A stretch of DNA of 64,000 nt from Pseudomonas sp. FeN3W (GCA_030263805.2 CP136010.1:2309001-2373000), one strand, 5' to 3'; shown: positions 1 to 7,968, numbered from the stretch's first letter. The notes: a model not told the origin generated them from the letters alone. Translations and numbers: made by a program.

Positions 1-1
1 G

Positions 2-574
2 GTCGACAAGCGCCTGACCGTCAAACGCAAGATCAAGGTCGAAACCAAGGGCGGCATCATCGAGCTGGATATCCGACCCGACGGCCAGATCCGCGTCGAC
101 ATGGGCCCGCCACGCCTGGCACCGGCAGATATCCCTTTCCAAGCCGAGCAGGAAGCGCTGAGCTATCCGCTCGAAGTCGATGACCAGCGCGTAGAGCTGG
201 CCGCGGTGTCCATGGGCAACCCCCATGCAGTGCTGCGCGTCGACAACGTCGAGCAGGCGCCGGTGCATGAACTGGGGCCGAAGATCGAACACCATCCGCG
301 CTTTCCGCAGAGGGTCAACGCCGGCTTCCTGCAGGTCGTCGACCGCCGCCATGCGCGGCTGCGCGTCTGGGAACGCGGCGCCGGCGAAACCCAGGCCTGC
401 GGCACCGGCGCCTGCGCCGCGGCGGTCGCCGCCATCCGCCAGGGCTGGATGGATTCGCCGCTGCAGATCGAGCTGCCGGGTGGCCGTCTGTCCATCGAAT
501 GGGCAGGTCCCGGGCAGCCGGTTATGATGACCGGCCCCGCCGTTCGTGTATTTGAAGGACAGGTTCGCCTATGA
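2..574 (+). CDS. dapF: Diaminopimelate epimerase, C-terminal part (5' end outside window)
   Basis: Interconverts LL- and meso-diaminopimelate in the cytoplasm, the penultimate step of lysine synthesis and the source of meso-DAP for peptidoglycan. The frame is open from base 2, so the N-terminal catalytic cysteine lies outside the window. The second catalytic cysteine is present in the motif ACGTGACAA (Cys codon at 398-400), as is the GNPHAV segment typical of the family. The stop overlaps the next gene start in ATGA, suggesting translational coupling with the DUF484 gene. The dapF-DUF484-xerC-HAD order is standard in Pseudomonas. Family identity is very likely. Confidence 0.96.
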   Translation, partial: VDKRLTVKRKIKVETKGGIIELDIRPDGQIRVDMGPPRLAPADIPFQAEQEALSYPLEVDDQRVELAAVSMGNPHAVLRVDNVEQAPVHELGPKIEHHPRFPQRVNAGFLQVVDRRHARLRVWERGAGETQACGTGACAAAVAAIRQGWMDSPLQIELPGGRLSIEWAGPGQPVMMTGPAVRVFEGQVRL

Positions 575-1266
575 CCGACCAGACTCAGGGCAGCACCCCG
601 CTACCCGACGCCGAAGCCGTCGCCGCCTACCTGCGCGCCCACCCGGAATTCTTCGTCGATCACGACGAGCTGATCCCCGAGCTGCGCATTCCTCATCAGC
701 CAGGCACCGCGGTGTCGCTGGTGGAGCGTCAGGTCAAGCTGCTGCGCGAGCGCAACATCGAGATGCGCCATCGGCTGTCGCAATTGATGGACGTGGCGCG
801 CGACAACGACCGCCTGTTCGACAAGACCCGCCGCCTGGTGCTCGACCTGCTCGACGCCGGCAGCCTGGAAGAAGTGGTCAGCGCGGTGGAAGACAGCCTG
901 CGCCACGAGTTCCAGGTGCCCTACGTCAGCCTCATCCTGTTCAGCGACGCGACACTGCCGGTGGGCCGCTGCGTCAGCACCGGCGAGGCGCAGCAGAGCA
1001 TCGGCGGCCTGCTCGACGGCGGCAAGACCATCTGCGGCGTGCTCCGCCCGCACGAGCTGAGTTTCCTGTTCGGCGCCGAAGACAGCGGCAGCGTGGGCTC
1101 TGCGGCGGTAGTCAGCCTGAACAATCAGCTGGGTGTGCTGGCGATCGGCAGCCCGGACCCACAGCACTACAAGAGCTCGCTGGGCACCCTCTTCCTCGGC
1201 TATATCGCCGAAGTGCTGACCCGCGTGTTGCCGCGCTTCGGCACGCCGCTGCGCTCGGTACGCTAG
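571..1266 (+). CDS. DUF484 family protein
   Basis: A 231-residue cytoplasmic protein of the DUF484 (YigA-like) family, which has a GAF-like fold and no settled function. The N-terminal half holds the conserved YLRAHPEFF segment near residue 16 and a helical stretch with SLVERQVKLLRERN near residue 50. The start overlaps the dapF stop by four bases (ATGA). It sits between dapF and xerC, as in other gammaproteobacteria, which argues for co-transcription; a role alongside XerC has been suggested only from linkage. The TAG stop is followed immediately by an intergenic repeat element. Confidence 0.9.
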   Translation: MTDQTQGSTPLPDAEAVAAYLRAHPEFFVDHDELIPELRIPHQPGTAVSLVERQVKLLRERNIEMRHRLSQLMDVARDNDRLFDKTRRLVLDLLDAGSLEEVVSAVEDSLRHEFQVPYVSLILFSDATLPVGRCVSTGEAQQSIGGLLDGGKTICGVLRPHELSFLFGAEDSGSVGSAAVVSLNNQLGVLAIGSPDPQHYKSSLGTLFLGYIAEVLTRVLPRFGTPLRSVR

Positions 1267-1340
1267 AAGCAGCTGCAAGAACGAACAGCGCGGGGCCAAA
1301 CGCTTTTACTTGGAGCTTGTAGCTTGAAGCTTGCCGCTGC
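1267..1340 (+). repeat. Intergenic repeat element, copy 1 (overlaps xerC start)
   Basis: Directly after the DUF484 stop comes an AGCTGCAAG unit, then a spacer containing GCGGGGCCAAACGC (about 1290-1303), then units of the opposite sense: AGCTTGTAGCTTGAAGCTTG (1314-1333). The same arrangement, with spacer GCGGCGCCAAACGC, follows crc at 50744-50940. The right arm runs into the xerC reading frame. This is a low-copy repeat by what is visible here (two copies); its genome-wide number cannot be judged from this window. Confidence 0.7.
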
Positions 1341-2229
1341 TCTTGATGCCTACTTCGAACACCTGCGCAGCGCCCGGCAGCTGTCGGGCCACTCGCTGGA
1401 CGGCTACCGCCGCGACCTGAACAAGCTGCTGACTTACTGCGAGCGCGAAAACATCGCCGAATGGGATGCGCTGCAAGGCCGGCACCTGCGCCAGCTGGTC
1501 GGTGAACTGCATCGCCAGGGCCAGTCCAGCCGCAGCCTGGCGCGCCTGCTCTCATCGGTGCGCGGCCTCTACCGCTACCTGAATCAGGAAGGCCTCTGCC
1601 GGCACGATCCGGCAGCGGGCCTGTCCGCGCCGAAAGGTGAACGGCGTCTACCCAAGCTGCTGGATACCGATCGCGCCATGCAGCTGCTCGATGGTGGCGT
1701 CGAGGACGACTTCATCGGCCTGCGCGATCAGGCGATGCTCGAGCTGTTCTATTCATCCGGCCTGCGGCTGTCGGAACTGGTCGGCCTGAACCTCGACCAG
1801 CTCGACCTGGCCGCCGGCCTGGTGCGGGTGCTCGGCAAGGGCAACAAGGTGCGCGAACTGCCGGTCGGGAGCAAGGCACGCGAGGCCTTGCAAGCCTGGT
1901 TGCCTGTACGTGCACTGGCCAACCCGGTCGACGGCGCTGTTTTCATCGGCCAGCAGGGTCGCCGTCTCGGCGCGCGGGCCGTGCAACTGCGGGTGCGCCA
2001 GGCCGGCGTGCGCGAGCTCGGTCAGCACCTGCACCCGCATATGCTGCGCCACAGTTTCGCCAGCCACCTGCTGGAATCCTCGCAGGATCTGCGCTCGGTG
2101 CAGGAGCTGCTCGGCCATGCCGACATCGGCACCACGCAGATCTACACGCACCTGGATTTCCAGCACCTGGCCAAGGTCTACGATCAGGCGCATCCGCGCG
2201 CCAAGCGCAAGCAGGACACCGACACATGA
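1324..2229 (+). CDS. xerC: Tyrosine recombinase XerC
   Basis: Site-specific recombinase that acts with XerD at dif to resolve chromosome dimers. The 301-residue protein has the SAM-like core-binding N-domain (residues 5-90) and a complete catalytic set: Arg148 (SSGLRLSEL), Lys172 (GKGNK), His239/Arg242 (HPHMLRHSF), His265 (LLGHADIGTT) and nucleophile Tyr274 (TQIYTHL). The start is unusual: a TTG with GGAG eight bases upstream, both lying within an intergenic repeat, so the first six residues (MKLAAA) appear to come from the repeat while family-like sequence begins at LDAYFEHLRS. The gene ends in a four-base overlap with the HAD gene. Confidence 0.95.
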   Translation: MKLAAALDAYFEHLRSARQLSGHSLDGYRRDLNKLLTYCERENIAEWDALQGRHLRQLVGELHRQGQSSRSLARLLSSVRGLYRYLNQEGLCRHDPAAGLSAPKGERRLPKLLDTDRAMQLLDGGVEDDFIGLRDQAMLELFYSSGLRLSELVGLNLDQLDLAAGLVRVLGKGNKVRELPVGSKAREALQAWLPVRALANPVDGAVFIGQQGRRLGARAVQLRVRQAGVRELGQHLHPHMLRHSFASHLLESSQDLRSVQELLGHADIGTTQIYTHLDFQHLAKVYDQAHPRAKRKQDTDT

Positions 2230-2927
2230 GCATTCGCCTGATCACCTTCGACCTGGACGACACCTTCTGGGAAACCACGCCGGCCATCCAGAGCGCCGAA
2301 ACCGCACTGCGCGACTGGCTGGCTGTGCAAGCACCGCGCCTGGGCGAATTTCCCGTCGAAGCCCTGGGCGCGATCCGCCGCATGCTGATCGAACAGGACC
2401 CGGCGCTACGCCACCGTATCAGCGAGCTGCGCCGACGCATCCTGCAGCACGCACTGCACGATGCCGGCTATCCCGCCGATGAAGCGGACGCGCTGGCCGA
2501 GCAGGCGTTTCAGGTCTTTCTCGATGCGCGCCACGAGGTGCAGATTTTCCCGGACGTGCAGCCCACGCTGGAATTTCTCGCCAATCACTACAGCCTCGGC
2601 GTGATCACCAACGGCAACGCCGACGTGCGCCGCCTCGGCCTGGCCGACTATTTCCAGTTCACCCTGTGCGCCGAGGAGCTGGGCGTCGGCAAACCCGACC
2701 CGCATCCGTTCCAGCAAGCCTTGCGCCTGGGCGATGCGCGCCCGGAACAGGCCGTGCACGTCGGCGACCATGCGCTGGACGACATTGCCGGGGCGCAGCA
2801 GGCGGGCATGCGGGCGATCTGGTTCAACCCCAAGCGCAACGCTTGGCCGCACGATTACCATCCCGATGCGCAGATCCAGAGCCTGGCCGAATTGCCCAAG
2901 CTGCTGCTCAGCTGGCGCGGCGACTGA
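2226..2927 (+). CDS. HAD superfamily hydrolase (YigB-like)
   Basis: A 233-residue cytoplasmic phosphatase of the haloacid dehalogenase superfamily. Motif I is FDLDDT with the Asp nucleophile at residue 9 and the second Asp at 11; motif II is the ITNGN segment; motif III/IV includes GVGKPDPHPF and VHVGDHALDDIAGA. The order xerC-yigB and the size fit E. coli YigB, an FMN phosphatase, but substrate choice cannot be read from sequence. It overlaps xerC by four bases. Its terminator has been split by an IS remnant 34 bases past the stop, so read-through into the IS is possible. Confidence 0.88.
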   Translation: MSIRLITFDLDDTFWETTPAIQSAETALRDWLAVQAPRLGEFPVEALGAIRRMLIEQDPALRHRISELRRRILQHALHDAGYPADEADALAEQAFQVFLDARHEVQIFPDVQPTLEFLANHYSLGVITNGNADVRRLGLADYFQFTLCAEELGVGKPDPHPFQQALRLGDARPEQAVHVGDHALDDIAGAQQAGMRAIWFNPKRNAWPHDYHPDAQIQSLAELPKLLLSWRGD

Positions 2928-2940
2928 GCCAGACGCCAGA

Positions 2941-2953
2941 TGCGAAAAAGCCC
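2941..2953. terminator. Left half of a split intrinsic terminator
   Basis: TGCGAAAAAGCCC here is the exact reverse complement of GGGCTTTTTCGCA at 3747-3759. Without the IS remnant between them the two would form a 13-bp stem with A and T runs, a bidirectional terminator for the HAD gene and sutA. Seen directly; loss of function is inferred from the roughly 800 bp now separating the arms. Confidence 0.7.
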
Positions 2954-2973
2954 ACCTGCAAGCGTAATGCTGT

Positions 2974-3654
2974 TCACTTAAGCGGAGCAGCCTTCCGATC
3001 CACTGGGTAGCGGGTCTTGGAAATCTTCACCGTCCTTGGTCTTGATGGCCTCGGACGGTGGTCCAGGAACAGCCCGCCGATTCCCGCCCTCAACTCCGAC
3101 AACCGTCTTCCTGTTGCTGAAATCGGGTTGGCCGCAGCCATCACGATCAATTGCACAGCGATGTATTGGGCCACGGGCTTGAAGCAGATGTCGAACGGCC
3201 AAGGGCGACTGCCGCCTGACCGGCTTCACGGCGGATGATGTTGTAGGCCAGCAATAGCCCCCAGACCTCCTGGTAAATCAACTCCTTGGCCATCGTAGCG
3301 CTCGCGACCCCACTGGCTACCCGTTTGGCGGAACAGCCACTCCACCGGATTGGCCCCCAGTCGTTTGCGCGCCTCCGTAATACCGCTTCTGGCCAGCAAG
3401 TCGTGAGAAGCCAGGCCCTGAGCGCAGATGTTCAGGCGCCGCGCTACTTCATGGACTGGCTCGTCGCGAAACAAAACCATGCCAAGCACCAACCAGAGCA
3501 CCTGATCGCCGGGCAGACGCCGCCGGATCGAGGCCTGGGCGGAGAGGTCCAGCGCGGACGCGACCCACTCGACTGGAATGTTCTGAGTGAAGGTGCTCAG
3601 ATCGGCGAAGTTGAACAGTTCACCCAAGTCGAGCAGTTGCTGTTGGAGAGACAT
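2974..3654 (-). pseudogene. IS4-family transposase, central region deleted and frameshifted
   Basis: Reading from the ATG at 3654, about 120 codons match the IS4 transposase N-terminal domain (MSLQQQLLDLGELFNF to GANPVEWLFRQTGSQWGRERY). Near 3297 the reading jumps, in a different frame, to a C-terminal stretch beginning MAKELIYQEVWGLLLAYN. A further shift near 3205 leads into FDICFKPVAQYIAVQL and ends KISKTRYPVDRKAAPLK with a TGA at 2974-2976 inside the terminal repeat. The DDE catalytic core is therefore absent, about 650 bp judged against the usual family length. Not functional as a transposase. Confidence 0.85.
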
Positions 3655-3689
3655 AAAAAATCCGATGCCAGAAGCCTGGCATCGGATTT
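3655..3689 (-). terminator. IS-borne intrinsic terminator just upstream of the transposase ATG
   Basis: A perfect 14-bp stem (AAATCCGATGCCAG at 3658-3671 with CTGGCATCGGATTT at 3676-3689) and a four-base loop. On the minus strand the stem is followed by TTTTTT and, one base later, the transposase ATG. Such a hairpin stops transcripts entering the IS from outside and can hide the transposase start. Here it is also in the correct orientation to end sutA transcripts, about 85-115 bases after the sutA stop. Confidence 0.8.
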
Positions 3690-3746
3690 CGGGGCAGCCC
3701 CGCTGGGGCTCAAATGCTTAAGTGAACAGCATTACGCCTAAGAGAA

Positions 3747-3759
3747 GGGCTTTTTCGCA
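3747..3759. terminator. Right half of the split terminator
   Basis: GGGCTTTTTCGCA, complementary to 2941-2953. It lies 12 bases beyond the sutA stop codon on the sutA side, so this arm alone cannot terminate sutA. Confidence 0.7.
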
Positions 3760-3771
3760 ATTCCTGGGTGC

Positions 3772-4101
3772 TCAAATAGGGCGGCTGCCGTACTTGCTAT
3801 CCGGTTTCTTCGGCGGGTCGGCGACCACATTGGGCTCGACTTCCTGCACCTGGCCGCCACGCGCGAGGAATTCTTCCATGGCCCGCGCCAGCGCATCGCG
3901 CTCTTTCTGCTTGGCTTCCAGGCTCGGCAGCTCGTCCGGTTCCACGGCCTTCGCCTTGGCCTTCTTGGCCGGCGTGGCGCGCTCGCTGTCGGTCCCTTCG
4001 TCGTCGAGGCTGTCGTCGCCATCATCGGCGGCGTTCAGCTCTTCCCCTTCCTCCTCGTCGCTAACGTCCAGATCGTCTTGTTCTAGTTCTTCGTCGCTCA
4101 T
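3772..4101 (-). CDS. sutA: RNA polymerase-binding regulator SutA
   Basis: A 109-residue, highly acidic small protein matching Pseudomonas SutA, which binds RNA polymerase and raises expression of rRNA and ribosomal genes during slow growth. Features: acidic, probably disordered N-terminus (MSDEELEQDDLDVSDEEEG), a central helix (EAKQKERDALARAMEEFL) and a conserved tail ending PPKKPDSKYGSRPI. I chose the ATG at 4101 because GAGG lies six bases upstream; an in-frame ATG at 4113 would add four residues without a better site. The downstream terminator is interrupted by the IS remnant. Confidence 0.92.
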   Translation of the reverse strand: MSDEELEQDDLDVSDEEEGEELNAADDGDDSLDDEGTDSERATPAKKAKAKAVEPDELPSLEAKQKERDALARAMEEFLARGGQVQEVEPNVVADPPKKPDSKYGSRPI

Positions 4102-4179
4102 GTTCAACCTCATGGCCTTGCCAAAGCGGAGTAAGTTATAGCCCAGCGATGCGGAAAGACCGACACCGCCAAAAAAAAT

Positions 4180-4605
4180 TCAACTTGCCGTCCCGTGCAG
4201 CGTTGCCACTATCTGCCGCGCGCCACCCTGGTCGCGGTGCTCTCCGAGATAGATGCCCTGCCAGGTACCAAGTGTCAGACGCCCGTCGCTGACCGGCAGG
4301 CTCAACTGGCAGCCGAGCAGGCTGGCCTTGAAATGCGCCGGCAGATCGTCCGGCCCTTCGTAGTCGTGCTCGTAGCCTCCCTCACCCTGCGGCACCAGGC
4401 GATTGAAGAAGCGTTCGAAATCTCGCCGAACCGCTGCATCGGCATTCTCGTTGATCGTCAGCGAGGCCGAGGTATGCCGCAACCACAGGTGTAACAGACC
4501 AACCCGGCATTGCCGCAGTTCCGGCAGTGCGTCGAGCAGCTCATCGGTGATGAGATGAAAGCCGCGTGGGCGCGCTCGCAAGGTGATCAGGGTCTGTTGC
4601 CACAT
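4180..4605 (-). CDS. yjbQ: YjbQ family (UPF0047) protein
   Basis: A 141-residue protein of the UPF0047/YjbQ family; E. coli YjbQ can act as a weak thiamine-phosphate synthase, but the physiological role is unsettled. Family motifs are visible: HTSASLTINENAD (residues about 43-55, with the conserved His), GYEHDYEGPDDLPAH, and TLGTWQGIYLGEHRD near the end. Start taken at the ATG giving MWQQTLITLRARPRG; the longer frame to 4677 would run into the amtB2 terminator. It lies between sutA and the nitrogen operon, as in P. aeruginosa. Confidence 0.9.
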   Translation of the reverse strand: MWQQTLITLRARPRGFHLITDELLDALPELRQCRVGLLHLWLRHTSASLTINENADAAVRRDFERFFNRLVPQGEGGYEHDYEGPDDLPAHFKASLLGCQLSLPVSDGRLTLGTWQGIYLGEHRDQGGARQIVATLHGTAS

Positions 4606-4666
4606 GTTCGAAGGCTCATGTTCAACGGCGGGTCGCGCGCATTCTAGCGTGGCGCCAAAAAAAACA

Positions 4667-4688
4667 AAGGGCGCCAAAAGGCGCCCTT
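4667..4688 (-). terminator. Intrinsic terminator of the glnK-amtB1-amtB2 operon
   Basis: Stem AAGGGCGCC (4667-4675) / GGCGCCCTT (4680-4688) with an AAAA loop. On the minus strand it is followed by TTTGTTTTTTTT, a strong U-tract, 20 bases past the amtB2 stop. Confidence 0.9.
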
Positions 4689-4707
4689 GTCATGTACCAG
4701 CGAATCG

Positions 4708-5958
4708 TTACTGGCGAGTGAACTCCGGATAGGCCTCCAGACCGCACTCGACGACGTCCACACCCTCGTACTCCTCTTCCTCGCTGACGCGCAGGCCCAT
4801 CACCGCCTTGATGATGGCCCAGACGATCAGGCTGGCGATGAACACCCAGAGGAAGATCGACACCAGACCCAGCAGCTGGGCACCGAAGGTGGCATCGGCG
4901 TTGGTCAGCGGTACGGCCAGCAGGCCCCACATGCCGGCAACACCATGCACGGAGATGGCACCGACCGGGTCATCGAGCTTGAGCTTATCCAACGCGAGAA
5001 TGCTGAACACCACCAGCACACCACCCACGCCGCCGATCAGCGTCGCCTGCAGCGCGCTCGGGGTCAGCGGTTCGGCAGTGATCGCCACCAGACCGGCCAG
5101 CGCGCCGTTGAGCACCATGGTCAGGTCGGACTTGCCGAACAGCAAGCGCGCGGTGATCAGCGCGGCGATCAGGCCACCGGCGGCGCCCATGTTGGTATTG
5201 ACGAAGACCTGGGCGACGGCATTGGCGTCTTCGATGGTGCTCATCTTCAGCTGCGAGCCACCGTTGAAGCCGAACCAGCCCATCCACAGGATGAAGGCGC
5301 CGAGGGTCGCCAGCGGCATGTTGGCACCGGGGATGGCATTGATCTGACCGTTCGCACCGTACTTGCCCTTACGCGGACCGAGCAGCAGCACACCCGCCAG
5401 AGCAGCGGCCGCACCGGCCATGTGCACGATGCCGGAGCCGGCGAAGTCGAGGAAACCCGCCGCGTCGAGGAAACCACCGCCCCACTTCCAGAAGCCCTGA
5501 ACCGGGTAGATGAAGCCGGTCATCACCACCGCGAAGGCGATGAACGCCCACAGTTTCATGCGCTCGGCCACCGCACCGGAAACCACCGACATGCAGGTCG
5601 CGGCGAACACGATCTGGAAGAAGAAGTCGGCACGCGCGGAGTAGTAAGGCGCGTCCTCACCACCGGCGGCGACCACGTCGACGGCATTCTCGTCGCCGAT
5701 CAGGAAGCCCAGGCTCGGCAGGATGCCGCCGTCCGGGCTGGAGTACATGATGTAGTAGCCGACCAGCAGATACATGATCGACGCCAGCGCGTAGAGCACG
5801 ATGTTCTTGGTGAGGATCTCGGCGGTGTTCTTCGCCCGGACCAGACCGGCTTCGAGCATGGCGAAACCTGCCGCCATCCACATCACCAGCGCTCCGCAGA
5901 TCACGAAGTAGAAGGTATCGAGTCCGTACTGGACGGGTATCAATGCAGTGCTATCCAT
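4708..5958 (-). CDS. amtB2: Ammonium transporter AmtB2
   Basis: Inner-membrane Amt/Mep/Rh channel for ammonium, 416 residues, about 11 membrane segments. The conserved pore histidines are present near residues 179 (GSGIVHMAG) and 338 (ISVHGVAG), and the AEXM-type segment reads GAVAERMKLW. There is no clear cleavable signal peptide, unlike the upstream paralogue. It is the last gene of glnK-amtB1-amtB2, 124 bases after amtB1, with an AGAGG site before the ATG. In P. stutzeri A1501 the two amtB genes are reported next to glnK. The cytoplasmic face should bind GlnK when nitrogen becomes plentiful. Confidence 0.96.
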   Translation of the reverse strand: MDSTALIPVQYGLDTFYFVICGALVMWMAAGFAMLEAGLVRAKNTAEILTKNIVLYALASIMYLLVGYYIMYSSPDGGILPSLGFLIGDENAVDVVAAGGEDAPYYSARADFFFQIVFAATCMSVVSGAVAERMKLWAFIAFAVVMTGFIYPVQGFWKWGGGFLDAAGFLDFAGSGIVHMAGAAAALAGVLLLGPRKGKYGANGQINAIPGANMPLATLGAFILWMGWFGFNGGSQLKMSTIEDANAVAQVFVNTNMGAAGGLIAALITARLLFGKSDLTMVLNGALAGLVAITAEPLTPSALQATLIGGVGGVLVVFSILALDKLKLDDPVGAISVHGVAGMWGLLAVPLTNADATFGAQLLGLVSIFLWVFIASLIVWAIIKAVMGLRVSEEEEYEGVDVVECGLEAYPEFTRQ

Positions 5959-6082
5959 GTTTCACCTCTTGCTGTCGCGCTCTATGCGCTGTTCGGTCCA
6001 CAGGCCATCGCATGCCGCGTCGATGGCCGGTGCCGCTTTTTCGGATTGGCCCCGGGGTTGGCTCCGGGGTGCCCTGAATGGA

Positions 6083-7399
6083 TTACAGGTTGTAGCCACG
6101 CTCGTTATGCAAGCTGAGGTCGAGGCCGATGGTTTCCTGCTCCTCGTTGACCCGCAGCCCCATTACCAGATCGATAGCCTTGAGGATCAGGTAGGTGACG
6201 ATGCCGGTGTACACCACGGTGAACAGCACGCCCTTGAACTGAATCCACAGCTGCAGGCCGATGTTCTCCACCTCGCCGAAGCCACCCAGCATGGGTGCCG
6301 CGAAGATGCCGGTGAGCAGCGCCCCGACGATGCCGCCCACGCCGTGCACACCGAAGGCGTCCAGCGAATCGTCGTAGCCGAGCTTGCGTTTCAGGCTGGT
6401 GGCGCAGAAGAAGCAGACCACCCCGGAGACCAGGCCGATGACCAGCGCGCCCATCGGACCCACCGTGCCGGCCGCCGGCGTGATGGCGACCAGGCCGGCG
6501 ACCACGCCGGAGGCGATGCCCAGCGCGCTGGGTTTGCCGTGACCGATCCACTCAGCGAACATCCAGCCCAGCGCCGCGGCGGCAGTAGCGATCTGCGTGA
6601 CCAGCATGGCCATGCCGGCCGTACCGTTGGCGGCGATGGCCGAGCCTGCATTGAAGCCGAACCAGCCGACCCAGAGCATTGCCGCACCGACCAGCGTCAG
6701 GCCCAGGTTGTGCGGCGCCATCGGCGTGGTCGGATAGCCCTTGCGCTTGCCCAGCACCAGGCAGGCCACCAGACCGGCGATACCGGCGTTGATGTGCACC
6801 ACGGTGCCGCCAGCGAAATCGAGCACGCCCCAATCCCACATCAGGCCGCCGTCGCCGCCCCAGACCATGTGCGCGATCGGCGCATAGACCAGGGTGAACC
6901 AGACGCCCATGAACACCAGCATCGCGGAGAACTTCATGCGTTCGGCGAAGGCGCCGACGATGAGTGCCGGGGTGATGATGGCGAAGGTCATCTGGAAGGT
7001 GATGAAGACGCTTTCAGGGAAGGCGCCGACCAGGCTGTCGGGCGTCAGACCGCTGAGGAAAGCGCGGCCCAGGCCACCGACGAAGGAATTGAAGTTGGTG
7101 ACCCCAGCTTCCATACCGGTGGTGTCGAAGGCGAGGCTGTAGCCGTAGACCATCCAGAGGATGCTCATCAGGCCGGTGACCGCAAAGCACTGCATCATCA
7201 CCGAGAGGATGTTCTTCGAGCGGACCATGCCGCCGTAGAACAGCGCCAGCCCAGGGATGGTCATGAACAGCACCAGCGCAGTGGCCGTCAGCATCCATGC
7301 CGTGTCGCCTGAATCCAGCGTTGCCTCCTGCGCCAGGGCCAGGCCTGGGCTTATCAGAGACAAAAGGGCTCCTAGCCCTGCGAATTTTCGCAGAGTCAT
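6083..7399 (-). CDS. amtB1: Ammonium transporter AmtB1
   Basis: A 438-residue ammonium transporter with a signal peptide (hydrophobic core to about residue 20, cleavage plausible after ALA at 21-23) followed by 11 membrane segments. Pore histidines lie near residues 202 (GTVVHINAG) and 352 (FGVHGVGG). The C-terminal cytoplasmic tail carries GLRVNEEQETIGLDLSLH, the GlnK-contacting region. It follows glnK by 39 bases, with AGGAG seven bases before the ATG. The closest analogue is the classical AmtB; the downstream amtB2 is clearly divergent rather than a recent duplication. Confidence 0.97.
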   Translation of the reverse strand: MTLRKFAGLGALLSLISPGLALAQEATLDSGDTAWMLTATALVLFMTIPGLALFYGGMVRSKNILSVMMQCFAVTGLMSILWMVYGYSLAFDTTGMEAGVTNFNSFVGGLGRAFLSGLTPDSLVGAFPESVFITFQMTFAIITPALIVGAFAERMKFSAMLVFMGVWFTLVYAPIAHMVWGGDGGLMWDWGVLDFAGGTVVHINAGIAGLVACLVLGKRKGYPTTPMAPHNLGLTLVGAAMLWVGWFGFNAGSAIAANGTAGMAMLVTQIATAAAALGWMFAEWIGHGKPSALGIASGVVAGLVAITPAAGTVGPMGALVIGLVSGVVCFFCATSLKRKLGYDDSLDAFGVHGVGGIVGALLTGIFAAPMLGGFGEVENIGLQLWIQFKGVLFTVVYTGIVTYLILKAIDLVMGLRVNEEQETIGLDLSLHNERGYNL

Positions 7400-7438
7400 G
7401 GTTTTACTCCTGGGGCGTGGGGGGTTCGGAGGTGCTGC

Positions 7439-7777
7439 TTAAATCGCGTCGGTATCGGTTTCGCCGGTACGGATGCGAATGGCCTGTTCCAGGTTGACCA
7501 CGAAGATCTTGCCGTCACCGATCTTGCCGGTGTTGGCCGCCTTGGTGATGGCCTCGATCACGCGATCGAGCTGATCGTCGGCGATGGCCACGTCGATCTT
7601 CACCTTCGGCAGGAAATCGACGACGTATTCGGCACCGCGATACAGCTCGGTGTGGCCCTTCTGACGACCGAAGCCTTTGACTTCGGTAACGGTGATGCCC
7701 TGTACGCCAATTTCCGACAGCGACTCGCGCACGTCGTCCAGCTTGAACGGCTTGATGATGGCAGTGACTAGTTTCAT
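7439..7777 (-). CDS. glnK: Nitrogen regulatory PII protein GlnK
   Basis: Trimeric PII signalling protein, 112 residues. It starts MKLVTAIIKPFKLDDVRE and keeps the T-loop GRQKGHTELYRGAEY with the uridylylated Tyr51; the C-terminal signature is TGKIGDGKIFV. It is the first gene of the ammonium transport operon and blocks AmtB when de-uridylylated. The start at 7777 was chosen by family alignment and a GGGAGAAG-like site; longer frames have no support. A sigma-54 promoter and NtrC-type sites lie upstream, so expression should rise under nitrogen limitation. Confidence 0.98.
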   Translation of the reverse strand: MKLVTAIIKPFKLDDVRESLSEIGVQGITVTEVKGFGRQKGHTELYRGAEYVVDFLPKVKIDVAIADDQLDRVIEAITKAANTGKIGDGKIFVVNLEQAIRIRTGETDTDAI

Positions 7778-7968
7778 GAAAACTTCTCCCGTTTTAGGTG
7801 GACTTGCCCCAGAAGTACGAACCCGGCTCAAGTCTAAGCTCAGTGTCTGGCTCTTGTAACGCTCCGGCTGTAGCCGGTCCGCAGTCCGACACCACCAACC
7901 TCTCCAACAAAAGCGTCGCGAATCACCGATGCACCGCAACCCGTTGGTGCATGCGTCGCTGGGGACAA

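Larger units (their letters stand above)
2962..3737 (-). mobile_element. Internally deleted IS4-family element with perfect 21-bp inverted repeats
   Basis: The ends are perfect 21-bp inverted repeats: GCGTAATGCTGTTCACTTAA(G) at 2962-2982 and its complement at 3717-3737. The transposase lies on the minus strand: an IS4-type N-terminal domain at one end and a typical C-terminus (KISKTRYPVDRKAAPLK) at the other, with the middle missing. At 776 bp it is about half the length usual for IS4-family elements, so it can only move if a full-length relative acts in trans. No target-site duplication could be recognised next to the ends. It lies in the loop of a former terminator. Confidence 0.85.

Noticed and set aside
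3017..3741. Plus-strand ORFs inside the IS remnant as passenger genes
   Set aside because: They are antisense to the recognisable transposase fragments and have no ribosome site or family pattern.
4687..7312. Long plus-strand frames opposite the two amtB genes
   Set aside because: His/Glu/Asp-rich shadows caused by the codon pattern of membrane proteins on the other strand; no start signals or domains.
7930..7951. TGCACC-N10-GGTGCA as a regular NtrC site
   Set aside because: Half-site spacing is five bases too long and it lies downstream of the predicted start; kept only as a note in the glnK finding.
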